From positions 20,035,586 to 20,099,585 of the forward strand of contig NC_134837.1 of the NCBI RefSeq assembly GCF_004210375.1: 64,000 bases of DNA. Reading direction: 5' to 3'. This document shows positions 43,101-48,704 of this stretch, in pieces. The DNA comes from Tachypleus tridentatus. Taxonomy: Eukaryota > Arthropoda > Merostomata > Xiphosura > Limulidae. The position numbers and the translations under genes are program-made. Under the pieces are notes generated by a model. That model was not told where the DNA came from, did not search any database, and worked only from the letters and a program-made list of their open reading frames with translations. The first letter of the stretch is position 1, and each line of letters begins with the position of its first letter.

Positions 43101-46100
43101 CACACAACAGGCCAATACTCCCAAATTAGATCCAGAAAGTCAAAACACTAATGACAATAAAGGAAAATGTAAACAGGTGGTATAAATTCAGGATTCTAAC
43201 ATCTCTGGAACTCCAGCAAACAACATGGCATGAAGAAAAGAAGCTTCCTGAGTACAGAAGATAGTAAATCAACCCATTCTTTTGATTGATTGATTAATTT
43301 ATTTAGTGTTTTATGGAACAAAGCATCGAGGCTATCTGCGCCAGACATTCGGTAAAAATGTAAAAAATAAAATAAAAAATAAATAAATAAATGTAGTAAT
43401 AGACATAAATGGAAATGAAGGTAAAACAAAAAAGTATAAAACCAATGTTGACACCTAGTCTACAATGTTAAGAGAGAAAGCAGAGTATAAGAAGTTGTAA
43501 GGTATTTACTCTAGCAAAAGGTAATGATCATAACCATGGGGAAGACTAACAGGTAAGTTCAAGAACCACCGTCAGTCACCTGAAGTTGGTCTTTCCAGAC
43601 CTGGTTCCGGGTTATGTGTCATAGCAACCAGTATCAAAATGTAAAAGAATAGAAGTTTTAAAAGATACATAGCAAAATTGTAACAATGAGTAGCCAAATG
43701 CCCAGTAAAAAGATAAAAGTCAAGTAAATGGAGTAAAATTTGTAAAAGTAAATGAAGGTAAAAACAAAACAGCAATTAAAACAGAAAATGGTGTAAAAAC
43801 CAATGGTGACATCCAGTCTTCAAATTTGTAAAATATTTACTCTAGCAAAATGGTAATGATCATAACCCGCCAGGAAGACTAACAGGTAAGTTCAAGAACC
43901 ACCGTCAATCACCTGAAGTTGGCCTTTCCAGTCCTGGTTCTGGGTTATGTGTCATAGCAGCTATTATCAAAATGTAAAAGGAATAAAAGTTTTAAAAGAT
44001 ACATAGCAAAATTGTAACAATGAGTAGCCAAATGTCCAGTAAAAGATAAAAGTCAAGTAAATGGAGTAAAATTTGTAAAAGTAATTGAAGATAAAAGCAA
44101 AACGGCAATTAAAACAGAAAATGGCGTAAGAACCAATGTTGACATCCAGTCAACAAAGTTGTAAAAAACTACCTGTAGCAGAATGGTAATGATCATAACC
44201 CGCCAGGAAGACTAACAGGTAAGTATAAAAACCACCGTCAGTCACCTGAAGTTGGTCTTTCCAGTCCTGGTTCCGGGTTATGAGTCAATATGGCCAGTAC
44301 TAAAAGTTAAGTATTAAAATGTGAAATGATATGCTGCAAAAGTATAATAACAACTCGCCAGGACGACTAATGAGTTGTTCAAACAGATAGTTCAAACAGT
44401 AGCATTAGTCACCTGAAGTTGGCCTTTCCAGTCCTGGAACCCATTCTAACAAAGCATCTCTACCCAATAAAATCCAATTACAAACCAAAGAAAACATGCT
44501 GACTGAGGTAGATGTCAGCAAAATCTCTAACTATTCCTTATGTTTTGGTGGGGAGAACATTGATAAGCTTCAGACAAAAGTTGGATTGAAGATAAATACC
44601 TCAGAACAGTTGTGTAAGTGAAACAAATATGAGAAAACTGATCTGTTTAAAGGGATCACAGGTTCATATCTACACCCCCATAGATCCAAAAGGGATCCAT
44701 CTATTGAGAATCTAAACAGGACTTTCCCTAGCAGTGATAAACAAAAATACAGTGATCCAATAAACGTGGGAGACTAGGCACAGCTATTCTATCATGTAAC
44801 TTAACAGTAAAGCTCCAAGCACGACCAGACATGATGGATCACATCATGGGGGTTCATATCTACACCCCCATAGATCCAAAAGGGATCCATCTATTGAGAA
44901 TCTAAACAGGACTTTCCCTAGCAGTGATAAACAAAAATACAGTGATCCAATAAACATGGGAGACTAGGCACAACTATTCTATCATGTAACTGAACAGTAA
45001 AGCACCAAGCACGACCAGCAATATCAGGAAAAGGATGAAAACTAAGTAGTCACTTGCAATCCTTTCCGCCAACAAGGAAGACCCAAAACCTCACAATCCT
45101 GAGTAACCAACTGAAGAAGAAAGTCTGGAGGTGGCTTCTCAAAATAATTCTCTGTTGAGGCCAACCTAGTACGAAGAGACAGAAAAAGAGAGTCTAAATT
45201 CTTGCTAGTTGTTCAAAGGTCATTTGCAAAGCTACCTCAAAACTCTCCCACAGAGACAGCCTCAATCTGCATACATGTCTCCATTTTGCAATAGATCACA
45301 TCATAGACAACTTCAGCTGAAAGTGACCCCTCCCCTGCCTGCTGCCAAATAGCAGAAGAGAAAGAGGTCAGGTTAACCTCTGTAGTAAAAACATTAACTT
45401 GGGAATTCATACCCATAAGTAAGTTTTTTGTGTTAAATAATGTATAATTATAAATGAAGAGATAACTGTAGAAATGCCAACCATGTTTAAATTCACAATG
45501 CAGATAGCAAATAAAATCCTCCTGTTGCTAGAACTTCTTCCGAATGCTATGTCAAGAAAAAGTAATTATATTATCAGGATGAGGTGCTCATACACAGTAC
45601 CTAGACAGAGAGCACATTGAAGCTGGTGGAAAACATTGCAAATTAAGAATTTTCCTGAAAGATTGGAATAAACATTCTCAGTGCTCAGATGGGCAATGAG
45701 TAGAAACCCTGGAAATTGAAAAATAGTTATAATGTCAGTGGATGGTAAGCACATCTTTTTGGTTTAGGAAAATGTTAACTTTACTGAAGTTCTACATGGA
45801 AACATGGAGTTTTATGTTACTGTATCCAACAGTATAAAACTCGGGTGATTCTTGGGTTGGATTATCTTTTATGGACAGGTTAGAACCTCTTAACTTTTCT
45901 TCTATTGATAAAAAATTCTTATTGAAGTTTACAAGATTATTAAGAGAACTAAGAGGCTCAAAGTCTGAATTTTTTGTACTATGCTCTGAATATGTTAACA
46001 TTAGAACATAAAATTTTAAAGATTTTTTAAACAGACTACACTAAGTAAGAGTTATATTTTCATATCATGGTGATTGAATTATTAGATGACTTGAAGTCAA

Positions 46101-47777
46101 CAACAGTGGATGTCAACACTTCACAGGAGTTTAAGAGGTGGAATCAGATTTCACAAAAAAGTTAGGTGTGAAAGGACAGCCTTGAAGAACCTTGGGATAC
46201 TTCACCTGTAATAAGAGAATGTTTGGCTGGACTCAAATAAAATTTTGCTTTCACTTATACAACCTATCTGCAATCCAATTAATGCTTTTCATCTGGGTGG
46301 ATCCTTTTCACTAATTGTGTGTTAGTTTCAAAATATAATTTACCCTTAAATAGCAGGAATGTTGTAGACAGCATCATTAATTGATGATGGCCACTGTTTA
46401 AGGGGTAAACAACTTTGCTATCATCATTTGTTAATAAACTTGGCAAAGAACATAATTTATAATTCTATTTTTTTAATTATCAGTCTTATTATCTTAACTT
46501 CAAAAAATTTATATGTTTAAGAAATTCTCAATCTTTATCTCTCTTTAAATATGCCTTGTCTGAGCTTCAATTCCTCTACTTCAGAATTTTCCACCTTCAA
46601 CAAATTAGAAACATAAACTATAAATAATTACAAGCAACAACCTAAAATGTGAAACTCCTACCTTTTTGATTTACCAAGATATGAATTTGCCAAAATTACC
46701 ATAGAAGCCTCCTTCATGCCTTCTACCTTTTGAGATGTTCTAATCAACTTCATAACTGATAGAAATGCTTATAACTAATAGAAAATTTATTTCCAATAGG
46801 TATTTAACTCCTGTCACACATATAGTTATTCTTATTCAGTGGTGCACTCTAATTTTCACATGCCACAAGCTTTGAAATCCCACATATCCCATGATTAACA
46901 TGGTTCAACTGTGTTTTGCTAATTGCAACAAGTCTCCACTAGTATGAGTGTGATACACCTCCTGAAGCATGCAACTCCATTTGATTCTACCAAACTATAA
47001 CTTCAAGATTAGCCAGAAAAGGAAAGCATTAGTTTCCAGGGTGTTAGAAGGGTTGGAAGTGCAAGATAAGATAAATACTCATGAGAAATATACTTTCAGT
47101 AGAGAAAAATAATAAAGTTCCAATATATTACATCACCTCCTTCACTTGTATAGCTAGAATTTGTTCACATTTTCATCTTTCTTTGAAACATGCTTTCTCT
47201 AAGCTCCTATGCTTACAATAGGAATGATCCCCCTTACAAAGTAATGTGTCTGAATTATGGATTAGCAATGCACTGAATGATTTTTTGTTTACTTGTTTGT
47301 GGTTTAAAAGCTAGTGCAAAATGATTCTTTTGAAATTTTCTGTGTCAGCCAAACTCAATTTTTCTAAACATTTTCATGTGTGTTAATAAACTGTAAACTT
47401 TTAAGAAACACTATTTTTAATCTAGTAAACTATCATGTAATATTATGCAGATTGACACATTAACAAATAACACTGTACTTGTACGGTTCAAACTTTCAGT
47501 TCTTCGAATACTAATAACAACAGTAATATCATTGTTTACAGTATAATATATAATATACTTAACTTATGGGAGCCACTCACCCGCATTCGGTTTCTAAATT
47601 TTTAACAACATGATCAGGTAATTGTAGTAAGTGAACTAGTTTTTGCAACATCTTCGAACCTGTTACATTTTCGGTTTCATTTTCAAAAAGGCTTTCACAC
47701 CAGTGCTCATAAAAACGTTTTACATTAATGGGATTAGATATCCACGCTCGTTTGTACGGTTCATGAATACTTTCCAT
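1061..47777 (-). CDS. SNAPC3: SNAPC3, snRNA-activating protein complex subunit 3 (gene span, 3' end outside the window)
   Basis: SNAPC3 is the conserved core subunit of SNAPc, which binds the proximal sequence element of snRNA promoters and recruits RNA polymerase II or III in the nucleus. Seven coding exons are placed on the minus strand, and joining them keeps one reading frame (junction phases 2, 0, 0, 0, 2, 2, then 2 at the last visible donor). The translated blocks follow the vertebrate protein in order: an N-terminal helical part, a charged RKR-type segment, the VLGxQKLTxLRDxIxCVSD block, the [17 protein letters not shown] block, the [35 protein letters not shown] block, and the first Cys pair (CMVC) of the C-terminal zinc-binding domain. 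About 310 residues are visible against roughly 410 in vertebrates. The missing part is the end of the zinc domain, left of position 1. A further small exon between the first two cannot be excluded. Family assignment is recognition from memory, not a search. Confidence 0.9.
4853..5697 (+). repeat. 38-bp tandem satellite, about 22 units
   Basis: The unit is 38 bp (ggtacaaagattctttcaga followed by atgcaagtatagaacttt) and is repeated about 22 times with very few changes. The interior units carry 'aatgcaag', while the first unit and the last five or so carry 'aatacaag'. One unit near 5,080 has a short internal duplication (actatagaact), and one near 5,225 lacks two bases. The unit length is not a multiple of three and no long reading frame runs through it. 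Confidence 0.97.
5698..6510. repeat. purine-rich decayed repeat next to the satellite
   Basis: Rich in aga/gaa words on the plus strand and clearly less AT-biased than the surrounding intron. Its composition resembles other old repeat blocks in this window (9,700-10,260 and 50,850-52,140). No coding motif or terminal structure was recognised. Confidence 0.3.
8170..8331 (-). CDS. SNAPC3: SNAPC3 coding exon 6
   Basis: This exon has 162 nt, separated from exon 5 by the shortest intron seen here (271 bp). It encodes the segment containing [20 protein letters not shown] and [16 protein letters not shown]. The vertebrate counterpart is [35 protein letters not shown]. The conserved His-Gln-Gly-x-Cys-Glu-His cluster is intact. 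The donor is CTTAG|gtaacc. Confidence 0.95.
8332..8602 (-). other. short SNAPC3 intron between exons 5 and 6
   Basis: 271 bp, phase 2, with gtaaat donor and ttcag acceptor. It is AT-rich and holds no feature. It is the only compact intron in a gene whose other visible introns are 3.9-17 kb. Confidence 0.9.
8603..8685 (-). CDS. SNAPC3: SNAPC3 coding exon 5
   Basis: The exon is 83 nt, with acceptor tattttatag and donor AG|gtaaat. It encodes [17 protein letters not shown] and then [10 protein letters not shown], matching the vertebrate DLYKSAFFYFEGTFYND segment followed by the CRDLSR turn. It ends in phase 2, and the split Arg codon is completed by the next exon. Confidence 0.95.
10420..14650 (-). 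mobile_element. LINE copy A, I/Jockey-type non-LTR retrotransposon, full-length but decayed
   Basis: Aligns by eye along its whole length with copy B at 38,040-43,078, and both read on the minus strand. The 5' untranslated part is 14,650-14,080. The ORF1 remnant runs to about 13,500 and the endonuclease remnant is at about 13,500-12,960 (with an 'FLFTCLLE' counterpart of the YLYLSPGE strand). Reverse transcriptase remnants occupy about 12,600-11,480, including a VNDFHILC version of the YVDD box and a [17 protein letters not shown] block. The RNase H region is about 10,800-10,550. The 3' end has a tttgatgcagatagcctag word near 10,480. Frames are broken by many stops and shifts, so this is a dead copy. 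It is more diverged than copy B. Confidence 0.85.
14651..15900. repeat. unidentified decayed repeat block
   Basis: A less AT-rich segment bordering the 5' end of LINE copy A. Short open frames occur on the minus strand (for example around 15,590-15,853), but none shows a motif I recognise. It may be the element into which the LINE inserted. Confidence 0.25.
16247..16381 (-). CDS. SNAPC3: SNAPC3 coding exon 4 ([12 protein letters not shown] block)
   Basis: This exon has 45 codons, phase 0 on both sides, with acceptor gctttgcag and donor GAG|gtatgt. It reads [18 protein letters not shown] followed by [14 protein letters not shown], a near-exact counterpart of the vertebrate block [30 protein letters not shown]. 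This is the strongest single diagnostic of the gene. Confidence 0.95.
16382..20301. other. SNAPC3 intron between exons 3 and 4 (3.9 kb)
   Basis: 16,560-17,660 is a less AT-rich decayed repeat; its end shares the word ttgagggaccact with 52,050, suggesting a shared family. 18,230-18,550 is a second short block of similar composition. The rest is plain AT-rich intron. Confidence 0.5.
20302..20451 (-). CDS. SNAPC3: SNAPC3 coding exon 3
   Basis: There are exactly 50 codons between a ttgttttgcag acceptor and a CTG|gtgaga donor, phase 0 at both ends. The translation contains [13 protein letters not shown], matching the 'GELILSVNILYPV' strand that leads into the conserved core of vertebrate SNAPC3. 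The exon ends with GVESLL immediately before the VLG-QKLT block of the next exon. Confidence 0.85.
21050..21480 (-). mobile_element. CR1-like LINE remnant, end of ORF2
   Basis: On the minus strand the sequence reads as frame-broken pieces of the C-terminal part of a CR1-group reverse transcriptase ORF. There is a [14 protein letters not shown] block followed by [16 protein letters not shown]. About 130 bp further on is [17 protein letters not shown], the conserved 'FFSNRV..WNSLP..VV' ending. Stops and shifts show it is dead. Confidence 0.65.
22835..25475. repeat. unidentified 2.6-kb repeat, copy 1
   Basis: A long, less AT-rich block starting with tagctagaatcccatactg and ending shortly after gtcagtgg-type tcagtggatggtaag (25,445-25,460). 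Its last 250 bp match 45,545-45,770 closely in order (aaaaagt-attaca/ta-ttat, gaggtgct/gaggtact, atgagag, tcagtggatggtaag). Its first bases resemble 9,748-9,780. No coding motif was recognised in either strand, so class and orientation are unknown. Confidence 0.5.
26560..26900 (-). mobile_element. CR1-like LINE remnant, 3' coding end
   Basis: The minus strand reads [19 protein letters not shown] followed by [17 protein letters not shown], the textbook C terminus of CR1-group ORF2 ('FFSNRV..WNSLP..VVDA....FK..LD'). This piece is in one frame from about 26,670 to 26,565. The upstream part is shifted. It is 5'-truncated. Confidence 0.75.
28551..28682 (+). repeat. 34-bp tandem repeat, 4 units
   Basis: The unit cactaaatatggactacata plus gtcaataacaataa is repeated four times head to tail. 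The first three are identical and the fourth has ctaacta for ctaaata. It is intronic with no frame through it. Confidence 0.97.
30749..30845 (-). CDS. SNAPC3: SNAPC3 coding exon 2
   Basis: A pyrimidine-rich acceptor (ttttttctctacttgtag) precedes 97 nt that read [20 protein letters not shown] and related residues, ending at a gta|gtaagt donor. It enters with one base completing a phase-2 codon, as exon 1 requires, and leaves in phase 0, as exon 3 requires. The basic, Lys/Arg/Glu-rich segment corresponds to the charged region just before the conserved core in other SNAPC3 proteins. The reading frame is closed in the other two frames. It lies 16.7 kb from exon 1, so a small intermediate exon could have been missed. 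Confidence 0.72.
31260..32140 (-). mobile_element. LINE copy C, I/Jockey-type, 3' end only
   Basis: Corresponds to the RNase H and post-RNase H part of copy B: on the minus strand it runs from a word encoding [17 protein letters not shown], through an [19 protein letters not shown] cysteine motif, to the 3' untranslated part. That part has two tracts of the cacctgaagttgg / ccagtcctgg repeat (near 31,344 and 31,474). It is 5'-truncated at about 32,140 and has no intact ORF. Confidence 0.8.
32618..32860 (-). other. unexplained open stretch
   Basis: About 80 codons stay open on the minus strand in otherwise stop-rich AT sequence, beginning after a cttgtcag word and including [20 protein letters not shown]. 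No motif is recognised, and there is no clear donor. It is most likely chance or a fragment of an unidentified element, and its phase does not fit SNAPC3. Confidence 0.15.
34020..34140 (-). mobile_element. fragment of the hAT-like element
   Basis: About 110 bp align with 36,428-36,540 (shared words atctggttctactg, agtcatgaca and tctagcag/tctagcaa). It is a separate, heavily deleted copy of the element at 35,875-37,640. Confidence 0.55.
35875..37640 (-). pseudogene. decayed hAT-like transposase gene (SDGSQARKT-type)
   Basis: Minus-strand pieces in three frames spell parts of a hAT-related transposase. One is [20 protein letters not shown] (family form 'SDGSQARKTG.KELVLV') near 37,330, followed by [20 protein letters not shown]. 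Further on, near 36,950-36,830, comes a [20 protein letters not shown] piece and [16 protein letters not shown], corresponding to 'NGLLK.M..E.PWLVKIHC.NHRVELA.KD'. Frameshifts and stops are frequent, so no protein is made. The Cys/His of the 'HC.NHR' motif are partly lost. Terminal repeats were not identified. Confidence 0.65.
38870..40821 (-). pseudogene. LINE copy B reverse transcriptase and RNase H, interrupted
   Basis: The reverse transcriptase is open as 242 codons at 40,304-39,576: [32 protein letters not shown], then [11 protein letters not shown]. It continues out of frame with GVPQGCVLS (about 39,560) and the catalytic YVDD box (about 39,470). The motif A aspartate expected in 'FFDIEKAYD' is Asn here (FFNIEEAHD). 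An RNase H signature [20 protein letters not shown] lies at about 38,960-38,900. [21 protein letters not shown] cysteine block follows at about 38,660-38,600. The changes make it inactive. Confidence 0.85.
40822..41460 (-). pseudogene. LINE copy B endonuclease domain, broken
   Basis: Minus-strand pieces show the order of an AP-type endonuclease: a LQETFLK glutamate strand near 41,345, then a [20 protein letters not shown] block. [16 protein letters not shown] strand follows near 41,140, and a SDHN word near 40,985. Several frame changes separate them. This domain nicks target DNA in active relatives. Confidence 0.65.
41719..42715 (-). pseudogene. LINE copy B ORF1 (gag-like, zinc knuckles), frameshifted
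   Basis: Open from 42,715 to about 42,100 in one frame (acidic and Ser/Thr-rich, with a [23 protein letters not shown]-binding-like block). The continuation shifts frame near 42,090. Three CCHC-type knuckles follow: [11 protein letters not shown] (its last Cys after an in-frame stop), [14 protein letters not shown] and [16 protein letters not shown] conserved SYPEAWKLL segment then follows near 41,820. Such ORF1 proteins bind the element RNA. At least one shift and one stop make it non-functional. Confidence 0.75.
43265..44445 (-). mobile_element. LINE copy D: 3'-UTR-only copy made of 333-bp tandem units
   Basis: Contains no coding part. The word accaccgtca recurs at 43,565, 43,898 and 44,231, exactly 333 bp apart, and a half unit starts near 44,408 (167 bp further). 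Each unit holds the ggaagactaacaggtaagt - cacctgaagttgg - ccagtcctgg tract present in the tails of copies B and C. On the minus strand it ends with ctggcgcagatagcctcg and then an aatcaatcaatc run at 43,290-43,277, the probable true 3' end of the family. It lies about 190 bp upstream of the 5' end of copy B, in the same orientation. Confidence 0.75.
44450..45780. repeat. unidentified repeat, copy 2 (shares its end with 22,835-25,475)
   Basis: The segment 45,545-45,770 matches 25,235-25,460 in word order and ends with the same tcagtggatggtaag. The left part holds a 190-bp tandem duplication (listed separately). The remainder is less AT-rich and shows no recognised coding motif. Confidence 0.5.
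44661..45018 (+). repeat. 190-bp tandem duplication
   Basis: The 168-bp segment starting ggttcatatctacaccccca at 44,661 recurs at 44,851. The two copies differ at only a few sites (aaacgtggg/aaacatggg, cacagc/cacaac, aacttaac/aactgaac, agctcc/agcacc). The 22 bp between them are not repeated after the second copy. Confidence 0.95.
47581..47777 (-). CDS. SNAPC3: SNAPC3 coding exon 1
   Basis: The start is the ATG at 47,777. It has a strong context, with A at -3 and G at +4. It encodes 65 residues beginning [12 protein letters not shown] and ends in phase 2 at a GCGG|gtgagt donor. An in-frame open stretch continues upstream to about 47,819 but has no ATG. The segment is acidic and leucine-rich. 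It fits the poorly conserved N-terminal part of SNAPC3 by position, length and phase, but it is the least conserved of the exons, so its membership rests on synteny and splice phase more than on similarity. Confidence 0.7.
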
Positions 47778-47779
47778 CG

Positions 47780-47960
47780 TTACACCTCGCAAGTATCCGT
47801 AACAAGGCTTAGCTCTCAAACTAGTTTTATAATCCTCTTACTTTACCACTGTTCTACGAAATATCATCATTATCTAACTTCCATAAGGGTAGTAGATAGC
47901 GCATGCGTGTGACGTTTGTGAGACAACAATCCACATCTTATGCGTGTCATAAACTAGACA
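47780..47960. promoter_or_regulatory. SNAPC3 promoter region with NRF1-like palindrome
   Basis: About 120 bp upstream of the SNAPC3 ATG lies GCGCATGCG (47,899-47,907), close to the NRF1 consensus palindrome, followed at once by a TGACGT half CRE (47,910-47,915). CpG-containing words are concentrated here and onward to about 48,680, in contrast to the CpG-poor AT-rich flanks. This is typical of TATA-less housekeeping promoters. No TATA box is clear. The binding claims are inference from motif resemblance. Confidence 0.45.
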
Positions 47961-48184
47961 TTTTATGTAATATAGATGCTATTTTATCTATGGTACAGAA
48001 AACTAGAATTGTTTGTTTTCATCAGTTAAGATAATTTTGTTTATATATTTGATAAAATTTATAAATATTGTTTCTGTCATTCAGTATGAACTGACTAATG
48101 AGCAACGTGCCAGTCATTGTTAAGCATTTTTGGGATTTAAAATGCTCAAATTTAGAATACGAAGGAAAAATAATTAAAACTTGT

Positions 48185-48640
48185 GTGACGAACGGAAAGA
48201 TACCAGCCACCTGGTGGTCCCATTAAAGGGGCAGTTTGATTGATGGGTTGTTTGAACACTGCCGACTTGCTTCTTCTAACTTAATTATCTCCAAACAAAC
48301 TCGCCTCCATTATCCTCGACACCTATAGCCCTGACCTCGGCTTTTACCTTGCCGGCTTCGTTCGGACTTTTGCCGGGTCTTCTGACATATACTCGCTGGA
48401 TCCTCCAATTAGCAAACAGTTAAAACAATAGATATTCTAATCATTAAATCCCTCGAAATCTGTATAATACATACGGGAGCGGGGCGAAGGGGGCAATCCT
48501 ATGCATGAACACTTCAGTTTGGGAATGTGAAAACCTTTCTTTCCTCAAAAACTAAATTCCTGCTGTGGTTTTTTTGTTGTTATGACGAGCGGAAAGTCAG
48601 TTCTCCTGCACTGAAAGGAGCGGTTTGAAGGCTCCATGAC
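48185..48640. repeat. diverged pair of short repeats in the GC-richer stretch
   Basis: The word order gacgaacggaaag ... cattaaaggggcagtttga at 48,187-48,240 is echoed by gacgagcggaaag ... cactgaaaggagcggtttga at 48,584-48,629. The two may be ends of one element enclosing about 340 bp, or an old duplication. The enclosed segment (48,260-48,540) is CpG-containing and has no recognised ORF. Confidence 0.35.
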
Positions 48641-48653
48641 AGTTGAAACAAGC

Positions 48654-48704
48654 GAGAATGAATACCGTAACTATGATTTTCTTGGTCATGTCGTGTTTAA
48701 GCTC
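48654..48704 (+). CDS. candidate first coding exon with a signal-peptide-like start
   Basis: An ATG near 48,659 opens 17 codons reading MNTVTMIFLVMSCLSSL and meets a good donor (CTCT|gtaagt). The hydrophobic run would suit a secreted or membrane protein. The exon lies at the right edge of the GC-richer stretch on the far side of the SNAPC3 promoter, where a divergently transcribed gene would start. I found no downstream exon before TUBGCP4, and a match this short can arise by chance, so no function is proposed. Confidence 0.22.

Larger units (their letters stand above)
30846..47580. other. SNAPC3 intron between exons 1 and 2 (16.7 kb)
   Basis: The most repeat-laden intron: LINE copies B, C and D, hAT-like remnants, the second copy of the unidentified repeat and a 190-bp tandem duplication. 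Plain AT-rich stretches are 32,170-34,000, 34,150-35,870 and 45,790-47,580. In none of them could I find a further exon. Confidence 0.6.

Noticed and set aside
46661..46735. Open minus-strand segment [17 protein letters not shown] ending at an AG|gtagga donor
   Set aside because: The acceptor is weak and the phase does not allow it between exons 1 and 2 of SNAPC3.
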